From Ascaris suum (taxonomy: Eukaryota > Nematoda > Chromadorea > Rhabditida > Ascarididae): DNA of 64,000 bases. Position 1 is the first letter of the stretch; each line of letters begins with the position of its first letter. The stretch spans positions 2,087,001 through 2,151,000 of the forward strand of contig CM024171.1 of the NCBI GenBank assembly GCA_013433145.1, given 5' to 3'. Below, piece by piece: positions 30,948-45,400 of this stretch. The translations under genes were made by a program, and so were the position numbers. The notes below the pieces were generated by a model, which saw only the letters and a program-made list of their open reading frames with translations, was not told where the DNA came from and searched no databases.

Positions 30948-33552
30948 TTTCTCCTGTAGTTTACTGCGAAATTTAGATTAAATAGAGTTGTAAAGTTTTG
31001 TGATATTAGATTTTTCAAAGGGTTTTTTTCTTTGAAAATAATGAGAAATATTTTTTGAAAATAAAAAGGTAAATGCCTATAACATATGTTTGATGTGTTT
31101 GAGTTGATTATATAATTCATTTCATTTCTTTTTTTTTTTAATATTGCACTGTTGGAATATTCTTTTCAACGTTGGATAGCGTTGCAAGGGAGTGACTATG
31201 GGAAGTTGCTTAAATGATGACATATGAATTGTGTAAATGTATCTCTGGTTACATAAATTGGCTATAGGACCCAGCCAAGATATAAATATAGATCTGTTTT
31301 ATTTTAGGGAAAGATAACGGTAGTGCGAAAATTTTCTCAAGGATTGAAAAGGGCTGAAAAATTGGAATCCAATGAATGATGGGAATTTTGCTAATATTTG
31401 CTGTTTTTTCCTGGTCTATTGAATTAGTGTGTTTTTTTTTTCGCTTGATGCTTTGAGCTGAGAGCACTTAAAGGGAAGTGGGGGAGGGGGGGAGGGAGGA
31501 AAAGGAGGGGACGGGTTAAAAAGCCCCAAAAAGAGAAAGTGATATTGAAATTTTGCCAAGAATTTTCATACTATCCAACTTGCAAAAATTTATTTCTTTG
31601 CTTTTATTATTGATATGCGTTGAAATTTTCATGTGAACGTCACATATATAATAATTCAATTCATTTGTAATATTGTGTTATATAATTGAGTTATCGATTA
31701 CATTTTTCATTACTATGATTGTGAATGTTTGAAATGTTCATTTTTCTTCTTTTTTATGCGATATAAAAATCACTTTATTTTTCTCGATTGTTGCATTTAT
31801 TTTTTTTTTCACTTCTTTTTTTCTCGTATTGCATATACGTTTAATAATTCGACGATCATCAAATTCTTTTCATTCAAAAAAATATTCCTCATGTGTTTTT
31901 CAAAAAAAAAAAAAAAAAAAAATTAATCGACAAAACAAAACATTAAATAACACAAAGCGTATTTTACTTCTCTCTAAACACACGGGTCTATTGCTTTCAT
32001 TGTTTTGCATATAATGATTAATGTCTATCAGTGATAATTATGTAAAGATAAATGAACGTTTAATAAAAATAATTTTCATATTGTTTGTTAGTAATTTGCA
32101 ATGTAAAATATAATTGAAGAAAAAATAAAATATCATTGAAGAATAGATTTTTGTATTAATTTACTAATTCAATTAGGAATATCGATAGTAGACGATTTAT
32201 ACTTAGAAGGATGTTTTGAGAAAAGAAAAATAAAGCATCTTCATCAGAAAATTATAAACATTTCGCTCAATTTCTTTGATATTTTGCATTCATTCTATTC
32301 GTTTTCATCGGAAGCACAAGCATAAGAAATGATATATGGGGCGCTAGTCTCTATCAGAGATTTGAATTTTAGGCTTTATTTTTTAGTGAAGGAAGTTTCG
32401 GGCATAGCCAGTGAAGGCTGAGATGTAGATAGCTTAAACGCATATGTAATTAGACGAACGCACTCCACGTTTTATCGATTGATCCTCGAAGAGAGCCAGA
32501 AAACATGACTACTGCAGTTAGCTGACTTGGTAACTAAGTGTTGGACGCTTTGATGGAGTTAAGTATCCTTTAAATCATCAGATTTCAAGGATCGGCATGC
32601 AATTTATTTTTGTTTGTGGATTGTTTGGCAGCTAAGTGAGCTAATGCTATTCGCTTCAAATCATGAAATATTGAGTAGATATTGTCGAGCTCGTTTTATG
32701 TATAATAAAGGCTTTGAAGTCGAACGAGAGCAATTCTAATATGATAATAGGAAATGAGTGGTTAACTATTGCTCGAAATGCCATATTGCGCTTCGTAGAT
32801 TAAAGTAAGTTACTTTTCGACTCTATTTTAAGCAACGTTCATCTCATCGGGCCGATCGCTCGTTATTTGAATAGTGCATGAAAAGTGAAACGAGAATTTT
32901 CGTTGCCATCGGAATTTGTGAGATTTTGCAACGGTATCGAAAATTAAAAAGGTTGCAAGGGAAAGTTTGTGGTGTTGCTTTACTCACTTAGCGCTAAAGC
33001 GAATAACGAAAAACGATTCAGCGGCACAAGAAAACTACGCTCAATTTTACTATGCTAGACAATTTGGTACGATGAAGAATAGAAATGCGTACGAAGCTTT
33101 AATTTTTTTTTTTTGTTCTCGTGGAGCTTAGTCAAGGGGAATGGCGATGTTGAATAAACGTAAATCTGGGCAAATAACGATGGCAAATTCTGAAATCAAA
33201 CGAAAGTTTAGGTGCGCTAGTAAATCAAGAAAATCAATCCGGCAAGAGTATATGTACAAATTACCTGTTGTTATGGATTTTCCTACCGGACTCCACTTGG
33301 TACCGTTGCGGTGCATAAGAGCAAAACTTTGAATGCGGCACGAAACTAAAAATTCAATAAGCATAGGGATTTCGCAAATTCTCTTTTTTAGAAGTTTGAA
33401 ATCTTGGCTCGATCAAGAGGGTTGATTTGTTTGTTCATTTTCTTCGAGTGCTTCGATCGCCATCAAGCTGTACCAATGTGCATTCACAGCCTAAGGATAA
33501 ATCCGTGGGATTTCTCGGAAATTCGAGATCATGATCTCAAGTTGGTACTACC

Positions 33553-33594
33553 CCCTCCTCTTCCCATCAAATACCCTCCTCTTCCCATCAAATA
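33553..33594. repeat. Perfect 21-bp tandem duplication
   Basis: Two identical adjacent 21-bp units beginning CCCTCCTCTTCCCATC, most likely a replication-slippage duplication. Both copies are in one open frame of 33404-33652, but that frame has no other support. Confidence 0.9.
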
Positions 33595-35368
33595 CCGACA
33601 ACCTAAAATATCTACCACTGACGTATTGCTTAAATGCCTCAAAATAGACTAAGAGATCTACGGCAGCATATTTAAATACCAAAAACCACTCGAGGATACC
33701 CATCAGATTTTAACGCCATTGTTTTATTAATCTGCCGAGGAACACATAAAATCAAGGTGCACAAACGTGGAGGTAATGACGTAAATACGCAAAAAATGAT
33801 GTCATCATAATGAGCTTTTCACTAAAAGGATCAAAAACCTCTTACTGCGTCATTCCTCATCATAGCGCTCATGTTGCTCGTTTCTTTAACATGACGAATC
33901 TGAATGTAGGTAATAAACAAACCATCTGTATCTGCGTACAATCTTACTTTTATTGCTGAGGTACAGAACGAAAAAAAAATCGCCAAAAATATGGTGTAAA
34001 GAACGACTGTTTAAACACAATGACAAATAAATGAACATAGAGACAACAAAACTCAAACATATTCCACTTGAATCTGCAGAATACCACAAAGAAGGTATAC
34101 TCATTCGCTAAGGTAAACATTACTGACATTATTGTTTTTAGCGCACTTTTATGAGGAAACTCTTTTCAATTGGATGACTTGAAACACCACAAAATCAATA
34201 AATGACAGAAAATCGAAACTTCGGAGTTCTATGGTTTTAAGTGCCACAATTATTCTTTTTTTAAAGCTTTTTTTTTGCAAAAATCATTTTAACTTACTAA
34301 AAAGACGTTAATTCATTTCATTATGGTACAAGTTGGAGTAAACTAGATCTATAAATTACCTTTGTTGAGACTTATAAGATTCTACCTTTTTTTATTTGGA
34401 ATGATCGCTAAACTTAGACGCATTTTCGTTTTTGATAACTGGAAGAATTGACCTCTTCTTTCACTAAGCATCCGATGTTTCATCTCTTATAGAAACGCAA
34501 AGAACTCTTATATTTTGCTAGAAATGATGAATGATTGAACGTTCTAAAATCACTCAAGTCACCGGCATTCTCCAATATTTGGAGATCCTCAAGCAAAGAA
34601 AAGCGAATATAAGAATATTTGAGATTTTTGACCTTTCTCTAGGAAAAATGTTCTCAATATTGCTATATTCAAACATTACTTGTATTATGCGGTGGTGGAC
34701 CTGAGCAATTCACAACGGACAAATAAACCGACTCCATAGAAACGAACGAAATTCTTCACCACTGAAAACGCTATTTCCGGTGTCTGAAAATCTCCTCCGA
34801 TGAAGTCTGACAGCAATGTGGGCATTCTTATGAATACTCCATTTGTCCCCTTCGTTCTCTCCTCATTGCCACTCTCACTGATACCTCAAAAAACGCTCAT
34901 CAGCATGACGACTACTGAAGGACCAACAGGTCTTTCATAAATCATGTCCTTCAACAAATTCCTCTAAATTCTCCACATAAATTAACGTTTCGGGCTCATT
35001 TCACAAAGTGAGTGTTCGTAAAGGAGTACCGACAGTTTTGTGAATTCCTTTCGCAGGACAGCCAACTTCCTTCTCCTCCATCCGCTCCTTCAATCTCATT
35101 ACTACACAAAAACTTCTTTTGCAGGGGATGCACATACCAAAGACCTCCCTTTCATCCGTCTTCCAGTCTCTATCCACGACCCCAATTATCAACATCAATC
35201 ATACAATTCCACGGGCAATACATTCAAATGGCAACTGCACTAATAATGGAGCTTATTCCTCTCAACAATAAAAAAAGCTAACGAGGGTACAACGTTGGAT
35301 ATAATGGGTGATGATAAAAAAAGTTGCCGAAAACGTATACCACTGTGATTCGCTTCAGAAGGCCAGCA

Positions 35369-35480
<112 letters not shown>

Positions 35481-36291
35481 CCCTCTCATTTCGACTGCCA
35501 CAATCCAAGCAATGGGCAAATAAAATACGACTCTGCGATTGTTTTTTTCCGCTTTCATAATACCACTGCTATTGTGAGGTATTTGAAAATAAAAGAAATT
35601 TGAAAAGCCAATAACTATAGTATTATAACGATCCTACGGAGTGTTTCCTTTTCGAGTGTACACAACTGCAAAACATCAAATAAAACAAAAACTCAATTAA
35701 AAAATTCAACCGATGCAAACCAAAACACATCAACACGTTAAACTTAACCAACCTAAATTTAACTTCCTCATGCACAGGTTTACTCCTCCATAAATATATT
35801 CAAAAAAATGAGTTCATTTCAAGAATCCGCAAATCACAACTCCCAATTGAAGCAAAACAAAGTGCAAAGTCTATGAGAGATAGAATTTACTAATGAAAAA
35901 ATCCTTTTAATATCAGCAAACATAAAAAGCACTCAGCAACGCATTAAATTCAACATCAACCATTTAGTTCTTATTCATTTCTCTTGTACACAACTCAAAT
36001 TTACATTCGAACATAAATTCCATTCCCATATTCGTCTCTCATTTTCGGTTCATCTATGAGCGGATAATAGAACCAGCTCAAATATCAACGAATACTTTAA
36101 ACATTGTACGTATAAGTATGGTGTCATATTGAGAACAGTGGATTCGCCACCCCTTCCTCAAAAAAAAAAAAGAAAAAAAATGCAGACAATGCATAAAAAG
36201 AGAAGCGGGCATAGATGTATAAACAGAGAGAACAAACAACAGCAGAAATGGTACAAGTTAGCCCTTGATCGAATTTTTCCGTCTATGCCCT

Positions 36292-36298
36292 TATATAT

Positions 36299-36365
<67 letters not shown>
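36292..36365. repeat. (TA)n array, about 74 bp
   Basis: An AT dinucleotide repeat with a single slip near 36309, about 0.8 kb from the larger array at 35372. Confidence 0.97.
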
Positions 36366-36369
<4 letters not shown>

Positions 36370-37686
36370 TTTCACATGATCACTCGCCTTTCGACGACGA
36401 TCAACCACCGTTCACTCCACTCGTTAATATTTGATACGTTTCGCAATTTCGCTGCAAAATTAAGCTCTTAAATAGTAAATAACTGAATAAATAAAATCAC
36501 TGAAAAGTTAACAAAAATAACCAAAATCTTAGTAAATATTAATGGAAATTGTTACTCAATGATAGCGAAGTAAATTTAATCATTCGTCCCAAGAGTTTCT
36601 CTATGTTCTCCCTACGATTCGTTATAGCAAGGTTAAGAACCATGAGATATATCGAATAAGAAGATCGTAAATGCTTTTAAACGCAGGATTCTCCGCCTTT
36701 CGATATAGTAAAATGGCCTCCAATTTGGGTAAACAGGTAAACTTGGGTAAGTAGTTTCATCAATGATATGAGGTTCCTCAATGTGAGATCGCCGATCGGA
36801 CATGATTAGTCGGAGGCATGATTTGACTCTAAAAGTTGTCGATATGGTGCTAAACCTCGCACTAGCATACAGATCAAAACTTCAACCGACATTTCGGCAT
36901 ATCATATCTATGTTCAAGAGCATAAACACAATCGACTCAACAGCATTCTTACTCTCGTAAACGATAGAACGCCCAAAAGGTCGGTTAATGCATTCAAAGT
37001 GTACTCCATACTATATACGATCGCTGTCTATTGTGAGTTCGAGCTCATACTTTACGAGCACTCAACCGACTGATCAGAAACTCTTAATCCGATCCTCAGA
37101 GATAAAAAATACGACGAGATGGATATCTCCTTCACTGTTTTGCTTGTAAATTAGCACTCATTCAAAATTTTTAGTTTTCTATTTGAATCTGTTTGACAAA
37201 TTTATTTTCTCTTTGTTTTACTCAAATTCTCTAACCTCATCCCATTTATTCCACTGCAATATATCAGGACGTTACATCCACAAATGAGCATCCTGAACAG
37301 TGGGGCAATTTACCTTTGCCCTATCGAAGCCCGTGTTTCTTAAATTCTTTGAAACCCACTTCTAATTATCGCAAAAAAACTAGGTCGTCTTCGATAAGAG
37401 AATATCGATTCGGGAATTCCCTCAAAGAAAGAAAAAATTGCGTAACTTATTCATGAATCCTCCAAAAATCACTTCAGTTGCCCAACATCAATTTGAAAAA
37501 TAAAGGGTGGGGGGAAGGAGGAAGGATAAGTAAAAATTGAGTAAAATTCAATCATTAATTTACAACATAAGAAATAAAAATGATATTATCCCCTCCAATT
37601 TTACATATCATTATCAATTTACTAAACGCAAATCTCATCACAAATGAATACCCAATAAATTAGAAAATAAAGCAATAATTTCCAAC

Positions 37687-39373
37687 CTGCGACCTTCGAG
37701 TTTCCTCTTCTCTAATATCTTCGCGATCTCTGAGAACTCTCGATCTAATTTATGTTTTTCCTTATCTGCTGCACTTTTACGCGTCTTTCTACCATCGTTT
37801 GTTTTCACACCAAATTGATATGCTGCTCTGAGAAAAACGATCTTTTTAAATAAGTAAATAAATAATAAAATAAAATAAACAAATGAAAAAAATGGACTTC
37901 AGTGACAACATAATCATCACCAACCAATTCTTAACAGCTTGGATAGTGCGGTATGTGACAATATGTCGACTTTTTAAGCGAGTTTACTTCTTTCTTCCTA
38001 TAAATTTTCTGACTGCCGGTTAGTATCCCAACTTTCTTGAAATATTTGCTGAACCTTCAATCATGATTTGAAGTGCATAATCGCCAAAAAACTTCCGATG
38101 TAAGAAGAAAAATTCTCCATTTTAGGATATGTTGCCTATGACCAATGAATTGAGATTCTAATTTGAACGATTTTTACAATTTATAAACGAAAAAAGTTTT
38201 TATGCTCCTCTCCAATACCTTTGAATTAAAGTTCTACATCATTCCGCTTGACCTGAAATACAATTGCACTTTCAGGTCGTTCGAAGATTCGTAAATTTGA
38301 CGAGTGTCCAAAAACGCTGCTATACAGCAAAATGAAGATACGCGCGATGTAGAAGTAAAGGATGCAAAATTCATCAATAAGAATCCAGATGAGATTCAAC
38401 TTGGATCATAGCATCGACCCTTAGGGATCTTTTGATTGATGTTAGCATACAGGTATGTGAGTTTTTAGCTACCACAACTGTGTATTACTTTTGGCATTAA
38501 AAATATTGCTCATAAATAGAACAATTTAAAAAATAAACCTATTACTTCTATTTCACACTTACTATTATTCTCATCAGAATACTATCATTACAGAAAAATG
38601 TGTCTTTAATTTCTCAACAATAAGAAAAAAAGCGTATATACACCTCATTCTTCCACTGCAAAAAATAATAACAATAAAATTGGATTACTTTGGCATCGCC
38701 TCTCTCGATTCCATGTACTTCTCATATTCTTCATGATCATCGAAATCCCATCGCTTTATTGGTCCTCGACGATTTCCCTTTAAAATTCAATTGCTCTTTA
38801 GCAATCTTGGTTAAACCGCAAATATTTCCATGACTAATAACTCTTAAAAGTTGATGAAATCAACTAATACATCAAAGACCATAAATTATCAATATGCATT
38901 GGCAAAGAAGAGGCAGTAAAGAATCAAAAACTTTACTACGTCCGTAATAAAGCGAACATAACGATCGTCTCAAAGATTTGAAGTAAATTCAATAAACTTT
39001 TTTAGCACAAACAAATATAATAACCTCGATAAGTCAATTAACAGGTAAAAAAAAGGAGAACGACAACGATCGCCATTTATTGCAAAGAGCAATTCCACCT
39101 CTCACTGATCCCACATGCATTATTTATTTGTTTGGCAATTGACACAGTTTTGCAAACGTTAAGCAAATTGTTATCATCCACCAACTCTCAGCATGCCTAT
39201 TTTCATCACTTCAAATACCTAAATATTCAAATATACTTAAATACTTTTGTCATTTTACATTTAAATACTACTTCAATAGCAAATTCTCAACGTCCATTCT
39301 TAGCAATCATGCCCATATCCTCTCCGCTAAATAGTTTCAGTTAAGAGATTCTCAGGCAGTCTGTCAAACATCT

Positions 39374-39463
<90 letters not shown>

Positions 39464-42400
39464 GGCTGCATTCGGGAAAACAACATGCAAATGAAGTGGG
39501 TGCAATATGCATGTTGAAGGCTTACCATATCCATTTTTGAATAATCGACCTCGTCGTCACTCTCGCCCGCCGCTTCGTACATTTCGATGCCATCAGGATA
39601 GCATTCGGCATACCCTTCGGTTTCTGTTGATATTTTACCCTTTTTCTCAGGATTCAAAACACTTTCCAAAAGTTTCACGCTCTCATCTTTGCGCTTTTCA
39701 TGCTCTCCTCGTTTTTCTTCCTCTTTAGTCCTTCTGCCCCTTTCTCTTTCTTTGTCACTCTTGTTCCTGTCATAATCTCGAGCTCTGTCGCGATCTCGTT
39801 CTCTGTCCGTATCACGACCTGCCTCGTCGAAATATCTGCAACTCACGATGACGACTGCCAACATTAACCAAAACATCTCCCTTCAAATCATATTATCCAC
39901 TCCATTCAACAAGCGAAAGAATAATGTAAAGGACGAGATTTATTTGCCTGGGAATATTTTTTCTCGGCGTCAGAAACGTCGAATCATTCTATCCAAACAA
40001 CCTCACAACCCTTTCGCAATTCAAAATAGACCATAAATCATTAAGTCTGAAACATCGAAGATTGAACATAGAGATCAACTAGATTTCAGGCTAGTCTTCT
40101 CTTAACCGCCGCTAAATGCACTCTTATTTCAAAACGTCCTTGAAAGCCTGTCGATGGGGCCAGCTCCGCCTTCTGACTGGAGCCACAAGGCGGAAAGAAA
40201 GCTGGTGAATCCAGAGAGAAAAATAAGCTGGCAATTGCCCTATATGGCAAGACCCGTTTCCACAACCACCATTTACATAATTTTCATCCATGAAAGCGGC
40301 CACTAATGAAATTTAGCAACACAGACTCCACGCCACGGTTTTAAACCGAAAGCTTGCATACCTCTCTCGTAAACTTTATTCGCCTCAACACAGTGGATGC
40401 GAAATGCAATCACATCAATTGTTAGGTGCCAAAATCTACGGGTGTATCATATTAGGTATGGTTGCAATCCTGACAATTCCATTCAGTTCCATGAGTATAT
40501 ATGCATAGAAACCAACAGGTTTTCTACGTGAATCAAACCAACGACCCCTCATTCCTTCGCATCCTCCCATCACAGTTCGTGGAGAGTTTTAATGCAATAG
40601 CGTAGAAGGATAATATGGCCGATTTCTGGAGAAGAAGCGTCCGGAAATGGTAAAACACACCAAATCACAAATTTATCTCGGTCTGTTACAGTGGATTTAG
40701 AGTTGAAACATTCGTACAGGTGGGGAGAACTTCCTTTAAGTATTTCTTCCCATGAAAAAGCAAAAAAAAAAACTTACGACGTAGGCTTAGCGCGTCGACG
40801 ATCCTTTTCTCTCGTTCGATCGCGATCACGATCTCGATCAGCGGCTTTTTTCAAATCGACATCCTCATCGAATATTGGCTGTTGTGAAAGTTTACTTCGC
40901 TGCTCTTCATTACCACCACTTTCCGCTTTCTTTTTCTTTTTGAGTGTATCGGCTCGTAAATACGACAACACTTGCGTCAATTTCTAAAGTTCTGCTCAGT
41001 CAACAATATGCCGAGAATATCGTATAACAAAGAAAATAGAACAATTATACTTAAACTTTGCACAAGTGGAAGGCGATAAGAAGCCCTGAAGATGGAAATC
41101 AGGTGGCATTGGCCTTCCTTTGCAAAATCTTCCTACTGAGATTTGTAATGCTCTTTTACGGAAATTTGCTTATATTCAAAAAATTAACGCCATACTTCGA
41201 CCAACATTTCATTTGACTTTATTTCATAAAAGTTTACTAGCTTTATGCTTTAAAACCTCAACTCTTAACTTAAAATTTTTTAGCATTTTCTAATAGCCAC
41301 TGCTACTCCCTTTCCGTCTTCAGTTCTCAGTAAGCTATATAAACCGCTAACTCAAAAAATATAACAATATTATCAAATATATATCTTCACAACATAAAAA
41401 CCTTTGGAATTCCACACCCCACCTTCCTAAAAAAAAAAGAAAACCGCAGTGATTTTTGAAAAAAGGCAAATCTTACTGCGTAGTTTTACCAGTTAGTTAC
41501 ACATGTGCAAAATAAACTACAAATATGTCAGAGACCACAAAATTGTATTCATTCTTACAGAAAAATTGTTCATTAGATCACCCATTGAAAGCCTCTAGTA
41601 AGCTGGTAACAGCGCAAATATATCAACAACATCCAAATGCTTTCAACACTCCCCTCCCCTCCTCTCCTCTCTAAAATATTTCTATCATCCATAGTTCTTA
41701 TGAGCGAGCGACGACAAATCAGAAAATCATATATAACTTAATCGGTGAATGAGCTTAATCTCCGTAAGTATCATTTGAACGGTCTCAGTACTTAGATAAA
41801 AATTGCAAACCAATTCCGAGCTAAGACCTCAGCTGGGCAAAAATAGTCCGGAAGGGAAGCGCTGAGGTGCAAAAAAGGGTAATCTTTTCATCGACGGCCT
41901 TTTTCATCCTTCCATAGTTAGCAGAGGCCTTCACTTTTTCTAGTATTGGAAAAGGAAGTGAGGGAGAAGTGGACAGTTCATCCTTGGATTATTCTATATG
42001 TAAAGCCTATGGACAGGTCAAATAGCATTCACAACATTTGACTGTTCTCTTCTTCCAAGCACAATTGAACTACCTGTATGAGCATATTGCTGGTATTGAT
42101 ATCGTGAGTGCTCTCAGTTACTGGGCAATCGTGTACCGATCGAAGACGAGTTGTTGGCAAATCGTTCTCTTCTTCTTCCAACTCAACCACATATGCCATT
42201 CGACCCTTCCTGTAAGTTGCGAGCTCGGTTTCTCTACTTTTTACGCATTACTATTACTACACAGCACAAACTCCATAGATCACGTTTGTTCGGTCGTAAA
42301 ATATTAGGCCACCACTGTTTAAAATAAGGGAAACACCGCTGGACTTCCCATCCAATTAAAACGGTGCTACTATATTTCGATCTTAGGCGCTTTTAGCTGA

Positions 42401-45400
42401 GTGAGAAGAAAAAAATATCCTACAGAATAAAAAATATTCTAATATATCAGTGAAATTCATGCATTCATCTCTGCAGAAATTCCATTTTTCCTCTTGTTGC
42501 TCGTGAAAACAAACGAAGCGAATCTTTGTTAACTCGGTCCCTCTTCTGAATGAGTGCGAGAATGTCTCAATATCCAAAAAGGAAAGTGCCTCAAGCTAAA
42601 ATAGATCAAGTAACAAAACGTATGCGACTTTGCTAAGCACTTTTATTATGCCACAAATAAAACAGCAATACTCTATCCCCACTATCTCGATTATATTTTG
42701 TCACCCCCCCCCTTCCATTCCAGCACCACAACAACGTAGCACTTCAGGTAGCATGGAAAATGTCCACCTAATTATTCATCAGCACTACACTAATACTTCA
42801 ACAAACGGGGCGATGATATAAACAACATTTTCCATATTGTCCAAAAACGCATCGTTGTTCACACTCTGCTAGCGAAACTGATAAAAACTTTTCTCTATCA
42901 TTTGTTATCCCCTCTCCCACTCACAGCTGTAAACACAATATAATTTTGCTCTAAATCTGTAAAAAGAAAAAACGAGGCAATGCGTCGAAAAATGAGAAAA
43001 ACAAAAGCAGTCCAGACTGTTACTACATAAAGGTAATTGAAAACATTTGAAAAACGATTCAAAGCACTTTCAAGAACGTTGCTGTCCACATTACCTCAAT
43101 ATACGGCTATCTTTTTCTGCCGCCACGCTGAGAAACTATGGCTTAAACTATACTCCATACTCTAAACTGCATCAGAAAATTTGCGTAGGCAGACAACGAG
43201 CACCGAGGAAGAGGAGGGTGGAGAGAGTCGGCGAATGTTTGTATTCCTGAATGAAATTTTCGGGAAACATTCTCACCGAAACAGTTCATTCGTAAGTGGC
43301 AATTCGTTTTGGAAAAGAAGTCGAAGCATATTGCGTACCATTCGATTGTCCGAATGTACCTCTTCTAGCTGGCTTTCCTTCTAGAAAATAAACAATACGT
43401 GCAAAAAAAGTAATAAATAAACAGTGATACTAATAATATAATATAACATAATATAAAAATGCGAAGCAATGGCACAGTACACATCAAATAATGCTGCCTG
43501 ACTGAAGAACGGAAAAAAAGGGTTTCTCGGTTGAGTATTCGCAGATCCTCCTATACAGGAACCAGGATAAGCGGAAATAATCGGAATCTTTGACTAGAAA
43601 GTGCGACGGTGTCAGCGATCAGAAAAACTTGAAGAAACATTTATAATTGAAATTAATCGATGCAGTAAAATGGTTAAGTGCAATCTGCCTATACCAGATC
43701 GTCACAACCTTTACGGGATTTAGATAAAAACCCACGTCCCGATCGCGAACTCACTAGGTACCTGACTTTTTAAGAAAAGTTTTTACAGGTACGAATCCAG
43801 TACTCTAATGCTAAAAGCACCTACCGTGCTCACTGGAATGATCCACGATGTCTGTGTCAATTATTCCTGAAAGGTAAACAACACATTCCCTTTCATTAAA
43901 AAAAACATCGAAGCTAGTATAACTTACATTGTAGGCAGCTTCGAGCGCATCATCACCTTTCTGCTCGCGTAAAGCGATCTCCGATCGTACTTTATGCAAA
44001 AGTGAATAGTCGAGACCTTTCACCAAATGAGTATGCTCCATATCACCACCCAAATATTTACTCTCCTTAAAAACAAATCAATTATTTCATTAAAAATAAA
44101 TAAATTGTTGAAGGGCTGTAAGCAATAGTTCCCCACCGCAAACACAAATTCAGTTCGGAAAAATACCACAGAGACCTTCCATCAATCGATCTCCTCCTCA
44201 TCGTCTCCTCATACATAGCTCACAATCGCATTGAAACGTGAATACCTGAATAGCTTGCTTTCGTCTTTGTGCTGCATCTGCAGTGGCACGGATATCAGCA
44301 GGTACAGCTCGATATGCATTGCTCGCCTGTATCTCATCTGCAGTTTCCTCCTTACCAATTCCTTTGCGACGCTCTTCCGCTCTGTCACGGTAATTTTTGA
44401 GGATCTCATTCAAGTTGGAGCCTATAAATTAATAAACTTCGCTAAAACCACGAAGAAACGAAACGGTTATCGACCAAAGATATATTGATGAAACGGCCTT
44501 AGAATTATAGAAGGGAACATATGGAAGGAATCAAGCAATCGGGAAGGAGATTGCTTTCCACCTTGCTTCCACCTATGTAACAAAGAGGACGCCTTTAGAG
44601 TTGATCGACAGGGGTAACAACACCGAACACCTTCTAAACGTTTCCCAATCCATTACGGGTAAAATCGTTGTACTTTCATATACTCTTTTTCTACCTATCT
44701 TCAACGTAATACCGTTACAACTGTGCAATCGATTGTGCACAACAATGACATGAAATTCGTGTTGAATTTGATAAAAGCGAGATTTACGAAAATAATCCAT
44801 CATCCCGTAATAAATCTTTCTTTCAAAGGATGATTTTCCACGCAAAAATTAATAAAATTCAACTGCAATACTAATTTTAAAAAAAACCATTTTTTATTAT
44901 TGTTTGAAAAACTATTCGAAAAAATTGTAATTCAAAAATAAGTTTGTTTTCACTGACATGGCTCGTTTTTCTTTCCTTCAATACCAACTTTAAATAAAAA
45001 CAACATTCACCTATTAATCGGACCGATGAAATCTTTGTTATCTTTGTCCTCAAACAAAACAGCAAACATAACACAACGCCAATTTCATTTCTCCGCCTAT
45101 CATATTTCGAAATATAACTGAATGAATCATTCGTAAAAATTAGCAGTCCTATTTAATTTAAAATTTAGTTCAGTCTAATATTTGCAGCAATTCATAAGTA
45201 TAAAAGAATAAAAATCTATAAATATCATTTCAAAAAAAGTCTATTCTCAAGACCGCCATTACTAAATTCACAGACTTCATCGTTTTCTATCCTTCAAAAT
45301 GCAAAATACAAAAGATCAAAACATTCAAATCCAACATCACAACAAATCTCTTGTTTCTTCTCCTACATACTTTTATCTCAAACGGTATTTCTTATATTTA

